A stretch of 64,000 bases of DNA from Martensiomyces pterosporus (Eukaryota > Kickxellomycota > Kickxellomycetes > Kickxellales > Kickxellaceae): assembly GCA_025201845.1 (NCBI GenBank), contig MU603991.1:2168-66167 (forward strand), in the 5' to 3' direction. Both the position numbers and the translations under genes were made by a program. The notes beneath the pieces are model-generated. The model worked only from the letters and a program-made list of their open reading frames with translations. It was not told the origin of the DNA and did not search any database. Positions 50,261-58,500 of this stretch are shown piece by piece; positions within the stretch are counted from its first letter, which is position 1, and the number at the start of each line of letters is the position of its first letter.

Positions 50261-50916
50261 ATGACAGCTACGCCTGTGATGATGTCAGACCTAAGGCTGC
50301 TGCCGGCCCAGCGGTTTCATCGTGCAGTGATTGAAAACGACATGCAGACGATGCGCTGGCTAATAGACACCAAGAAAATAAGCGACATCCGCAACAAGGG
50401 CGCAGATGAGAATGGCTGGACATCGCTGATGCTCGCCGCGCGCTATGGACGTCTAGCAATCTTTAAATACCTCCTAGAGCTGGGACATGACGATGAATCG
50501 GTATCCACAGACTCGACAGGCAACACAATACCGATGATTAGTGCAAAGTACCGGCACGAGGATGTGTGTCTGGCGTACCTGGAGAAGTACCCCCAGACAA
50601 TGTCGGAGATCAACCGCGATGGAAGCAGCGCTATCAACGAAGCAGCACAGAACGGGCTTGATCGTGTCATAAACCTGATTCTGGACCATGGCGGGAACGT
50701 GAACCAAAGGGACATTGAAGGAAACACGCCGTTGCACCATGCAGCGTCATGGAACCAGTACAAGACAGTGGCTCTGCTTTTAGAAAGGGATGCCCAGCCA
50801 ACGCTCAAGAACCACAAAGGATACACTGCAATTGACTATGCCTATTCGTTCAAGATGGAAAAGCACATGAGGGAGATTATACACAAGTTGCAAGCGAATA
50901 AGCAGAAGCTGCAACA

Positions 50917-50948
<32 letters not shown>

Positions 50949-51052
50949 AGCAGCAGCAGCATCTTGTTCAGGCCAGTGCTCACAGCACGTCTCTACCGCG
51001 GTCCAGCGTAGATGTCCTTCCAAGCTCGCTGCCCAAGCAAGCCGCCAAGTAG
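50261..51052 (+). CDS. Ankyrin-repeat protein, AVO2-like (TORC2-associated?), with polyglutamine tract
   Basis: 263 aa from ATG 50261 (the frame upstream has only TTG). Five ankyrin-type units: AQRFHRAVIENDMQTMRWLI, NGWTSLMLAARYGRLAIFKY, GNTIPMISAKYRHEDVCLAY, GSSAINEAAQNGLDRVINLI, GNTPLHHAASWNQYKTVALL, then GYTAIDYAYSF. A helix runs into an uninterrupted Gln run of about 17 residues (50914-50960, mixed CAG/CAA), and a Ser-rich end. The N-terminal ankyrin block with a GWTSL first repeat and LxLGHD spacing recalls yeast Avo2, a TORC2 subunit. Ankyrin proteins are hard to assign without search, so the name is tentative. Confidence 0.6.
50911..50960 (+). repeat. CAG/CAA trinucleotide tract coding polyglutamine
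   Basis: About 17 uninterrupted Gln codons, a mix of CAG and CAA in blocks, within the ankyrin protein. The mixed codons make slippage slower than in a pure CAG run. Confidence 0.9.
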
Positions 51053-51158
51053 TCCAGGGTTAATGTCATTTGTCTGAGCACGACTTGTTTACTTCGCTAC
51101 TTGAATAGGTTTAAATAGCAAGACTAGCGCCTGGCGTGCATCTATTCCTCTAATCAAC

Positions 51159-51521
51159 CTAATCTACACGAAGCGACGACTTTTTGTTCGACTTGACCGC
51201 CTTATCAATGCTGTCCAAAAGCCTTGTGTAGTAGCCCTTGTTAGACACTGGGTCGCTGATCGACTCTGAGACCTTGTGCTGGGCCCGATACTTGTTTGAT
51301 ACGAGGTTCTCTAGCGCTGCCAGCTCCTTCTCTATGACGTCCACCTCTCTGCCGAGCTCGTCGCCGCGCAGCGTGTTCAGCCTGTCAAATTTGCTGTTAA
51401 TTTGCTGCTTCAGCGCATTCTTGTAGCAATGTGTTGGACGCAACTTATCGGCCGGCCAAAGGCTGACCGCCCTGGAATAGGCCTTGTGCAGGTCGGCGAG
51501 CTTTCCTGTGTACCTCGACAT
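51159..51521 (-). CDS. Small helical protein, CBP6/UQCC2-like respiratory complex III assembly factor (tentative)
   Basis: 120 aa, intronless, ATG at 51521. The N-terminal LADLHKAYSRAVSLWPADKL and RPTHCYKNALKQQINSKFD resemble the first helices of Cbp6/UQCC2-type proteins, small mitochondrial factors that start with Leu-Tyr-Arg-like helices followed by a WP-D-RP motif. The rest is a charged coiled-coil-like helix (EVDVIEKELAALENLVSNKY) and a Lys-rich end. No clear targeting peptide, as usual in this family. An LYR-motif protein or a prefoldin-like protein are alternatives. It is convergent with the ankyrin gene, about 105 bp between stops. Confidence 0.45.
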   Translation of the reverse strand: MSRYTGKLADLHKAYSRAVSLWPADKLRPTHCYKNALKQQINSKFDRLNTLRGDELGREVDVIEKELAALENLVSNKYRAQHKVSESISDPVSNKGYYTRLLDSIDKAVKSNKKSSLRVD

Positions 51522-51818
51522 ACTGCTAATAGGTATCTATAAGGAGGATACTATGAGGCCGTGGATAACACGCTAAGGGGAAAAGATGAAAGAAAAGCTG
51601 GGGCTGCTTAGCTGCGACTCCAGATTTTCTAGCCACAGCTACCGCAGCTTTAATTGCCTCCATACAACGCAACCCCGCCCCTCTTCCCCACTGGCCGCTG
51701 CTGGCCGCTGCTTTTCATCCCCATGCCTTCTCTCTCGCTACTCCTGTACCATTCAGCCCTGCTCAATCGCCATTTGCCTGCTTTCTCTTCTCTTGTATAG
51801 CTACGGTGCCAAAAACGT

Positions 51819-54056
51819 ATGATGAGCAATATTCTGCTACAGGGAATTCAAGAGGTTTTGAGCGGACCCAGCGACAGCAGCTTCATTCGCAGCCTGCTCG
51901 ATGAGCATGCAAGCATACTCGCTTTAGTGGACTGCGTACTGCAGAATAGAGTTTCGCAAAAGGACGAACTGGTCGCAACGCCCAAGGCCGAGGAGCTGGC
52001 TTTGAGCGTATACGAAAAGCTCTGCGGCAGCCTTCTGGATGCAGAGTCGCAGGCGCTAACTCGCGATCTACAGGATAGATACATACTCGTCGGCGCAACG
52101 CTATTCGACCTGGCTCGTGTCTTTGGTATATCGTATCCGGACAGAGTGCAGCATCTGCTATATGGCCTGTGGCACAATGCTCCGTGGCTGACAACAGAGA
52201 TCGAGGCAGCATTCGACCTTTTCGTCGAGCAACTCGCCAAGTTCCAGGAAACATGCTCGTTGCGCTCAGGGCCGCAGCAGGCAACCAGCCTTGCGTGGCT
52301 CGGAAATCTGTGTGCTGGCCTCAAGTGGCAGCTGTCTATGGCTGAGAGTTGGCAGTGCCTGGTAGAACACTGTGTGCCCTCAGCATCGGTACTTTTACAG
52401 GACAACCGAAGCATGGTCAAGCTGAGCCAGGCATATGACGTTGCCACACAGCTGATGCTGGATATCAGCAGCCAGAGCCATCATGACTGCGCTGATCTGG
52501 CAGATCAGTGCAAAGAGCTTGTCAAGAGACTGAAGTGGCAGTGGACTGGAATCGCCTTTAGAGTTTGCAAGGCACTCTTGGATGCCAACAACAGCTCCCA
52601 TGTGGGCGTGGAGATGGATCAGCGAGCTCCTTACAAAATCTTTATGGATTTGCTGGATAATATCGAGACTGCAGAAACGGTTCTCACGCCGTTTACCAAC
52701 GCGCCGTTCCTGCTGGATCTAGAGTTCAGGTTTGGGATCCGACAGATGCTCAGGCATGCTGCAGCGGCATCGAATGCGTTTGACGAAGCACAAGTAGACT
52801 ACATCATCATGTCGACAGATCAGCTCGTCGATATGGCAGCTCCCTTGTACCGCCACGGGCTGGAGTCGCTTGAGCAAAGGGCCAAAGACGCGCAAGCGCC
52901 AGTTTCAGACACAGATAACCCTATTGGCAGCGGCGACTCGTTCGACCACACAATGCCTCGCTCTACGTACAGCAACGAAGCTGAGGCAGCAGCTGCCCAG
53001 GCCGGCGGCGATGAGGATGCCAGCTCAATCTCTCAAATTCAGGAACTGATGCCGGACTTGGGCACTGGCTTTATTCGCGCCTGTCTCTCGTACTACGACC
53101 ACAGCGCTGAGGCCGTGATTGTTGCTGTTTTGGAGGACAACTTGCCGCCATCGCTTGCAGCTCTGGACAGGGCTATGATGGACACCCCACACACCGCCAC
53201 AACCACGACCACGACCAGCACCTATGCCACTGCTGATGAAGCAGCGGAGAGTGCAGATGTGACTCCTGCTGCTTTGGACGAGGAGCAGCTGCCTGAAGGG
53301 CTGCTCAGCAATCGCCGGAACATCTTTGACAACGACGAGTTTGATATCTTTCACCGTGGCACACTTGATTGGTCTCGCGTCCACCGCGGCAAAGCTGAAT
53401 CGCCTGCAAAACTCAGGGATGCGAGCGCCGATGTTAAGAGCCGGGTCATGCAGATTGCTCAGCGCATTGAAGAGGACGACGAGTACGACGACACCTATGA
53501 TGATACTGCCCAGGACGGCGCTGTCATCGACACGCCAGATGCAGACGAATACTTGGCGGCAGCCCACCAGAGCCGAAGCAAGGACTCCTTGCACGGTGAA
53601 TCCTCTGCCGCGGCGGCAGACACACAAACCGACCCTACTCGTGCCTGGGAGGAGGTTCTTGTTCGCCAGTATACCACCGACCCCACAGTGTTTGAGCGTA
53701 AGAAAGAAAAGCGCAAACTACCTGCACGCCAGGCTCTACGTCAGCAAACTGGACTCTCCGACGAGCAGCTTGAAGGGTGGTACGTCATGTTCCAGAGAAA
53801 TCCTCGGCGACAGCAGATGGCAGACAGATACGAATGGCGTGGCGAGCAGCCTGCTGCTGAGCATCGCCAGGGTGCGAGCGGCAACCGCAGTGCCCCTGGC
53901 GGCGCTGCCTCGGAGCGCAAGCAGCAAAGCGCAAAATCCGAACCCAGCGACTTGGACCGCAAGCGAAAGGAAAAGAACAAAGCCAAGGTTGGGAACCACC
54001 GTCGCAAGCAGCAACACGACCGCAAAATGCGCAGTGCAGTCCCTGGCAGCAACTAA
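51819..54056 (+). CDS. ASCC2: ASCC2 / Cue3 homologue, CUE-domain component of ribosome quality-control trigger complex
   Basis: 745 aa, intronless, starting at a double ATG (51819). The N-terminal helical domain (LVDCVLQNRV; LFDLARVFGISYPDRVQHLL; PFTNAPFLLDLEFRFGIRQM) matches the ASCC3-binding region. The CUE domain is SISQIQELMPDLGTGFIRAC followed by LSYYDHSAEAVIVAVLEDNL, preceding PSL; it binds K63-linked ubiquitin. The conserved RRNIFDNDEFDIFHRGTLDW and ARQALRQQTGLSDEQLEGWY follow, then a highly basic tail (RKRKEKNKAKVGNHRRKQQH). In yeast the orthologue Cue3/Rqt3 works with Slh1 helicase to split collided ribosomes; in animals the same complex also acts in alkylation repair. Confidence 0.88.
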   Translation: MMSNILLQGIQEVLSGPSDSSFIRSLLDEHASILALVDCVLQNRVSQKDELVATPKAEELALSVYEKLCGSLLDAESQALTRDLQDRYILVGATLFDLARVFGISYPDRVQHLLYGLWHNAPWLTTEIEAAFDLFVEQLAKFQETCSLRSGPQQATSLAWLGNLCAGLKWQLSMAESWQCLVEHCVPSASVLLQDNRSMVKLSQAYDVATQLMLDISSQSHHDCADLADQCKELVKRLKWQWTGIAFRVCKALLDANNSSHVGVEMDQRAPYKIFMDLLDNIETAETVLTPFTNAPFLLDLEFRFGIRQMLRHAAAASNAFDEAQVDYIIMSTDQLVDMAAPLYRHGLESLEQRAKDAQAPVSDTDNPIGSGDSFDHTMPRSTYSNEAEAAAAQAGGDEDASSISQIQELMPDLGTGFIRACLSYYDHSAEAVIVAVLEDNLPPSLAALDRAMMDTPHTATTTTTTSTYATADEAAESADVTPAALDEEQLPEGLLSNRRNIFDNDEFDIFHRGTLDWSRVHRGKAESPAKLRDASADVKSRVMQIAQRIEEDDEYDDTYDDTAQDGAVIDTPDADEYLAAAHQSRSKDSLHGESSAAAADTQTDPTRAWEEVLVRQYTTDPTVFERKKEKRKLPARQALRQQTGLSDEQLEGWYVMFQRNPRRQQMADRYEWRGEQPAAEHRQGASGNRSAPGGAASERKQQSAKSEPSDLDRKRKEKNKAKVGNHRRKQQHDRKMRSAVPGSN

Positions 54057-54232
54057 TAGTCTCAAGCTGCACATAGCGTGTGCTTGGATCCAAACAAATG
54101 ACAGTTCTTTACGTTCATGTATTTCGGATACCTTCACATGGCAGCCACGAAAAGAAAACCAGGCAACTAGCTCATTTTACCGTGTGGTGGTGCACAGATG
54201 TCTAGCACAGTAAACCAGGCCAGCACATCCTC

Positions 54233-55033
54233 TTACTCGGCCTTGGAATCAGCAGGGATCATTTCTGCCAGCTCGCCAGACTCGATCATCTCAGTGACAA
54301 TGTCGACGCCACCAACAAGCTCGCCATCAATATAGAGCTGTGGGTAGGTAGGCCAGTTAGAGTACTCCTTAAGGCCCTGGCGCACCTCTTCGTCGCTGAG
54401 GATGTCAAAGTACCCGTACTTCACACCCTGCTCGTTGAGCATGCCAATGATTTTCTTGGAGAAGCCGCATCTGGGCTGCGCAGCAGTGCCCTTGATGAAC
54501 ACCATCACCGGAGCGCGCTCAATGAGACCCTTGAGCCGTGTGTTCAGGTCCTGCTTGAATTCCACAGGGGCAGCGATGTCCGCGGGCCGCGGGCCGACGC
54601 CGTTTGCAGACGAGCAGTTGATCGTTACCTGGTTGACGATCTCGGCGGCATTGACACCATCCACACGACCCAGGATTTTGTCCTTCTTTGCGATGACCAC
54701 GGTGGGGACGGCAGCGATATCGTAGGCCTCTGAAATCTCGGCAAACTCCTCAGCCTCGACCTAGCGAAAGCAATAGCGCAGGGGCCAACAAGCAAGCAGG
54801 TTAGTCAGTGCGCGCGTGTTGGACCTATTCAGCCAAGCCATTGTGCCGTACCGTACCTTGAAGAAGTGCGTCTTTGTGAACTTTTTGGCCAGCTCGCCAA
54901 TAACGTCGCTCACCTGCGCGCATTGTGCTGCCCAGTCTGCCCAGAAGTAGATAACAACAGTCTGTGCCGTCTCTTCGAGGACCGAGCGGAGCTGCGTCTC
55001 GTCGGCTAGCTGGATCAAGTTGTCGGCAGGCAT
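54233..55033 (-). CDS. GRX3: Multidomain monothiol glutaredoxin Grx3/Grx4, two exons
   Basis: Exons 54857-55033 and 54233-54760, 234 aa, junction in phase 0 (THFFK / VEAEEF). The N-terminal thioredoxin-like domain (VVIYFWADWAAQCAQVSDVI) keeps only one Cys of the usual CxxC pair, as in the family. The C-terminal glutaredoxin domain has the CGFS active site (QPRCGFSKKIIGML), then WPTYPQLYIDGELVGGVDIV. It carries a bridging [2Fe-2S] cluster with glutathione and reports iron status to transcription regulators in cytosol and nucleus. The intron is 96 bp with GTACGG, a GACTAACC branch and GCTAG. Confidence 0.95.
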
Positions 55034-55387
55034 TTATTTCGCTGTGCAGCAAGGACTGGGTAGTGCTATGTGGGGTATATCTTGAAGCTAAGAAAGCGAG
55101 GTGAAGCGAATTGCGGAAAAGAGAATAAATGCAAGTTGCGGCTGACAAATTGGCCGCATTTGCCGTGGCTGAACGGGGAACGCAAAGGAGTCATCAGATG
55201 TGCATAATGTGGCATAGGGGACATGAAGGGGACACGTTGCTCAGAGACCATGACGAATACACCAGCGGCGGCTGCTTGAGAAAAAGACATGCTTGGGCTT
55301 TTGAGCCCGCGCCAGGCAGCAAGCACACGCTGCACGTCTCTTGTTTCCCCTTGGCCTATTCAAAAGCGCTAACTATTAGAACCCGCA
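55034..55387. promoter_or_regulatory. Divergent promoter region GRX3 / RPN12
   Basis: 354 bp between two starts. No TATA box in a good place and no Rpn4-type GGTGGCAAA site seen. No gene. Confidence 0.4.
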
Positions 55388-56332
55388 ATGTCAGCAGCAC
55401 CAAGCGCACAGGATATCACCCAGCTTTTCGAGCGCACGCGTGCTGCGCTCGACTCGCCAAATCCCGATCTCAAAACCGCAAAGACACAGCTGTCGCAATT
55501 AAAGGTATGGACGACAAATGCAGCTGATCCCAGCTACGTGCTTGTTTGCCGCAGGAGCAGATGCTTGTCCCAGGCGCACCATGCTAATAGGCCTGGCGGC
55601 TCCCTGCACTTTTGCGGCCTTTGTCTGCACTGCTTTCTTTGCTAGGTCGGGCTTGCTCAAATCGCCATACAGAACGGCCAGGTGGAAGCAGACACCTCGT
55701 TCCAGCTCCTCAAGCGAAGCATCCTGGAGATGGGCGCAGAGCTTTCGATCAAGACCGGCGACATCTCGGCATTCGAGCGCTATTTGGCACAGCTTGAGTC
55801 GTTTTACTTTGACAGCAAACACAGCCTGAGCGAGTCCAATGCCATGTACCCGCTCATTGGCCTGAACCTTCTGCGAATGCTGTCGGAGAATCTGATTGCC
55901 GACTTCCATACCACGCTTGAGCGCCTCGACCTGAATCAGATCCAGAACAACGCTTATATCGAGTTCCCAGTGAGAATTGAGCAGGCCCTGATGGAGGGCA
56001 GCTACAAGAAGGTGTGCCGGGAAGGCTCCCAGGTCCCTATGCCAGAGTACCTGTTTTTCATGGACATCCTCTTGACAACTATGCGCAACGAGGTCGCGTC
56101 TTGCGCCGAAAAGAGCTACACAAGCCTTCCGTTTGACGATGCAAAGTCCGTTCTCTTCTTCACTAGCATTGACGAGCTGCTAAAGTTTGCGCAGGAGCGC
56201 AGCTGGACGGTCTCGCCATCAGACAAGCGAGTCACATTCCCGTCGACAGCCGAAAATACACGCGCGTTCCAGGGAGAGGGCATAATGAACCAGACGCTCT
56301 CCTATGCCCGTGAGCTTGAGCGCATTGTATGA
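55388..56332 (+). CDS. RPN12: 26S proteasome regulatory subunit Rpn12 (PSMD8), two exons
   Basis: Exons 55388-55504 and 55646-56332, 267 aa; junction QLSQLK / VGLAQIAIQNG in phase 0. The intron (141 bp) has GTATGG, a GCTAATAG branch region and GCTAG. PSMD8 signatures: MYPLIGLNLLRMLSENLIAD, PVRIEQALMEGSYKKVCREG and the CSN8/PSMD8/EIF3K-type winged-helix near the C-terminus (EVASCAEKSYTSLPFDDAKS, LLFF-like VLFFTSIDELLKFAQ). It ends with the helix MNQTLSYARELERIV, which joins the lid helical bundle. It is part of the proteasome lid; its late incorporation seals lid assembly in yeast. Confidence 0.95.
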
Positions 56333-56981
56333 TCATGCTTATTGGCGATGCCATGTCGCCACTGCCTTCTTCTTCATCGCCATAGCCCAAATTTGCTTTG
56401 AGCACATATAAGAGCCACATTCTAAGCATACACTTGAACTGTGAATGGCGCGGCGTTGAATACTTAGCATGGTAATGCTGCCTGCACCACAGACACTGGT
56501 AGGTCTAGCTTGCGGCACCTACAATTCGCCGCCTGGTCTTTTTCGCCTGGAGCAAGACCATGTATCTGCCGCAGAGGAAACTGAGTGTCGCACACGCCTC
56601 TGGCTGCAACTAGCATCCAGAAGCGAGCACTTGGGCTACGTCTGTCGGCGAACAGGGCAAAACGCCTGAAACCGGCCTTTGCGCCTTAGGAAAGCACTGC
56701 CCGAAGCAGCAGCGGCATCACCGTCTATGAGCATAGCACAAGCCACACGCACGCTGCGAAAGGCCGCCTGCATGCTTGAGGCACTTTGCCAAGGCGACCA
56801 GATCAAGTAGCCAATTAACAAGCAGCGAAAAGACTGGCAGCGGCTGTGGCAGTTTACCTGGGAGGAGAGGTATAAAAAGGCGATGCTTCGCACACCTAAC
56901 CCCGACGGCCTCTCATCGCTTCTGCTCTCCACCCACCTCGCATAAACCGCACAGGCCTTTCCGTACTACCAACCAAGCACA
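56333..56981 (+). promoter_or_regulatory. Intergenic, RPN12 3' region and Ohr promoter
   Basis: 649 bp, no credible gene on either strand. It holds a good TATA box (56871-56878) for the next gene. Confidence 0.45.
56871..56878 (+). promoter_or_regulatory. TATA box of the Ohr/OsmC gene
   Basis: TATAAAAA in GC-rich surroundings, 111 bp upstream of the ATG, within the distance range common in fungi. It is one of the few clear TATA boxes in the window, which suits a stress-inducible gene. Confidence 0.55.
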
Positions 56982-57500
56982 ATGACTGCCGCCATCGCCC
57001 GCACCCTTGCTGCTCGTGTCGGAGCTCAGCTGCCTCGTACATCTGTTGTTGCTGCTACCAGCCGTCGCTATATTTCCATTAAGCCCATCTATACCGCCGA
57101 GGCGTCTGCAACTGGTGGACGCAACGGCCGTGCCGTGTCTAGCGATAAGGTTCTCAACGTCGAGCTCACCCTTCCCAAGTCCCTTGGCGGCCCCGGAGAG
57201 GCCGGCAAGACCAACCCGGAGCAGCTTTTTGCTGCTGGCTATGCTGCCTGCTTCCAGGGTGCAATGGGTCTTGCAGCCAGAAACCTGAAGGTCGCTCTTC
57301 CCGAGTCCAACACCGTCACTGGGCGTGTCCACATCGGCAAGGACGCCGAGGGAGGGCTTGGCCTTGCCGTCGAGCTTCATGTCAATGCACCCGGGCTTGA
57401 CAAGGAGACCACCCAAAAGGTGGTGGACCTTGCTCACACCATCTGCCCCTACAGCCGCGCCACCAAGGGCAACATTGACGTTACTCTGGCCGTTGTCTGA
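56982..57500 (+). CDS. Mitochondrial organic hydroperoxide resistance (Ohr/OsmC) protein
   Basis: 172 aa, intronless. Residues 1-33 (TAAIARTLAARVGAQLPRTS, then RRYIS) are basic and acid-free, a mitochondrial presequence with a plausible cut before YISIKP. The mature part is a complete Ohr: KPIYTAEASATGGRNGRAVS, NPEQLFAAGYAACFQGAM (peroxidatic Cys) and AHTICPYSRATKGNIDV (resolving Cys), with LHVNAPGLDKETTQKVVDLA between. Ohr proteins reduce organic and lipid hydroperoxides using lipoylated proteins as electron donors. The family is mostly bacterial; fungal mitochondrial copies are known and fit use of the lipoyl groups on E2 enzymes. The promoter has a TATA box. Confidence 0.92.
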   Translation: MTAAIARTLAARVGAQLPRTSVVAATSRRYISIKPIYTAEASATGGRNGRAVSSDKVLNVELTLPKSLGGPGEAGKTNPEQLFAAGYAACFQGAMGLAARNLKVALPESNTVTGRVHIGKDAEGGLGLAVELHVNAPGLDKETTQKVVDLAHTICPYSRATKGNIDVTLAVV

Positions 57501-57615
57501 GCTTGCACTGGCACACTGCATAGCTCCTTTTTTTTAGACCTGCCAGGCGTAAAACGAAACTATAAAACACTCTTGTCTGGCATCTGGCACCGGCTGCTTG
57601 TGAAGCATTTCTTTG

Positions 57616-58152
57616 CTATCTGCCAGCATCTGGTTTTCGCCCTTCTGCTGCTGCTGATGCGGCGCTACCGCCGAGACTTCCAAAGATTTGATCCTGGGCA
57701 CTGCACAGAAGAGACATAAAGCTCGTTAGCTGGCTGCGAATGCTATTTTGATCGCCCACAGCGCCATCCACTTTTTGCTTGCCTGCGTTCAATATGCTCT
57801 CTAGACGCATGCTCTGGTTGACCAGGGCATTATCTGTGGTGTATTTCAGCCTCTTTGCTGTGCTTTCGACGGTTTCACTCCATCTCTTGAAGCGCACACG
57901 CAGCTGATCCCGCTGGGCAACCATGCTGTTAATGAAGGCGCCGGCATCTGCGCTTCCTGTGGCACTTGCCAGGCCTGCTGGAGCTGCCTCCACACTCTCC
58001 TCTGCACCTGGACCCGCTGCCTTTCGCTTCAAGACGGCTTTGGTCTCGGGTGACGAAAGCTCTGCAATGTTATCATGCTCGCTGTTGGTTCTGCGAGGAC
58101 TCGCAGCGGTGCTCAGTGAGCCCATGGCTGTGCTGCTGTCTCTTGCAGCCAT
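57616..58152 (-). CDS. Orphan helical protein of unknown function
   Basis: 178 aa from ATG 58152 (MAARDSSTAMGSL); a longer open frame upstream begins only with TTG. I do not recognise a family. The first about 80 residues are Ser/Ala/Glu-rich with SPRR and SSPE sites and a basic KRKA patch. The second half is a long amphipathic helix or coiled coil (NSMVAQRDQLRVRFKRWSET, VESTAKRLKYTTDNALVNQS, MRLESILNAGKQKVDGAVGD), then LTSFMSLLCSAQDQIFGSL and a small-residue tail. Such size and layout occur in small kinetochore, spindle or complex subunits, but nothing specific can be named. It is head-to-head with the alpha-COP gene, 348 bp between starts. Confidence 0.55.
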   Translation of the reverse strand: MAARDSSTAMGSLSTAASPRRTNSEHDNIAELSSPETKAVLKRKAAGPGAEESVEAAPAGLASATGSADAGAFINSMVAQRDQLRVRFKRWSETVESTAKRLKYTTDNALVNQSMRLESILNAGKQKVDGAVGDQNSIRSQLTSFMSLLCSAQDQIFGSLGGSAASAAAEGRKPDAGR

Positions 58153-58500
58153 CACTACTTGGCTTTTGCGTTGGCCAGAATCGGCGACTTGGTGCCTTTT
58201 GATGCGGCAAAAGCTGGCGAAAAACTGCTTGAATGCGCGCCATCCAAGAGTCGAGGGAGAAGAGATGACGCCAGCATTGTGTGGCTGCTGCTTGCACCTG
58301 TGGCACCTCAAAACCACCGCGGTTTGTATGTAGCGCTCCCTAGCCAATCAGCAACGCCCAGCATCAGCCCGATCCAAGCACCGCCAGCTGTGCAGGTAGA
58401 GGGAGCCCTGCTGCGTTTCGACGGTCCTCTGCCTTTTGCTTTATTTTCCAGCCAAAGCTACTCAAATACAAACACCTGCAATTCAGCAAACTCGGCCACG
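58153..58500. promoter_or_regulatory. Divergent promoter region orphan / alpha-COP
   Basis: 348 bp. Open frames in this stretch on both strands lack family patterns. No TATA box; moderately pyrimidine-rich before 58501. Confidence 0.4.
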
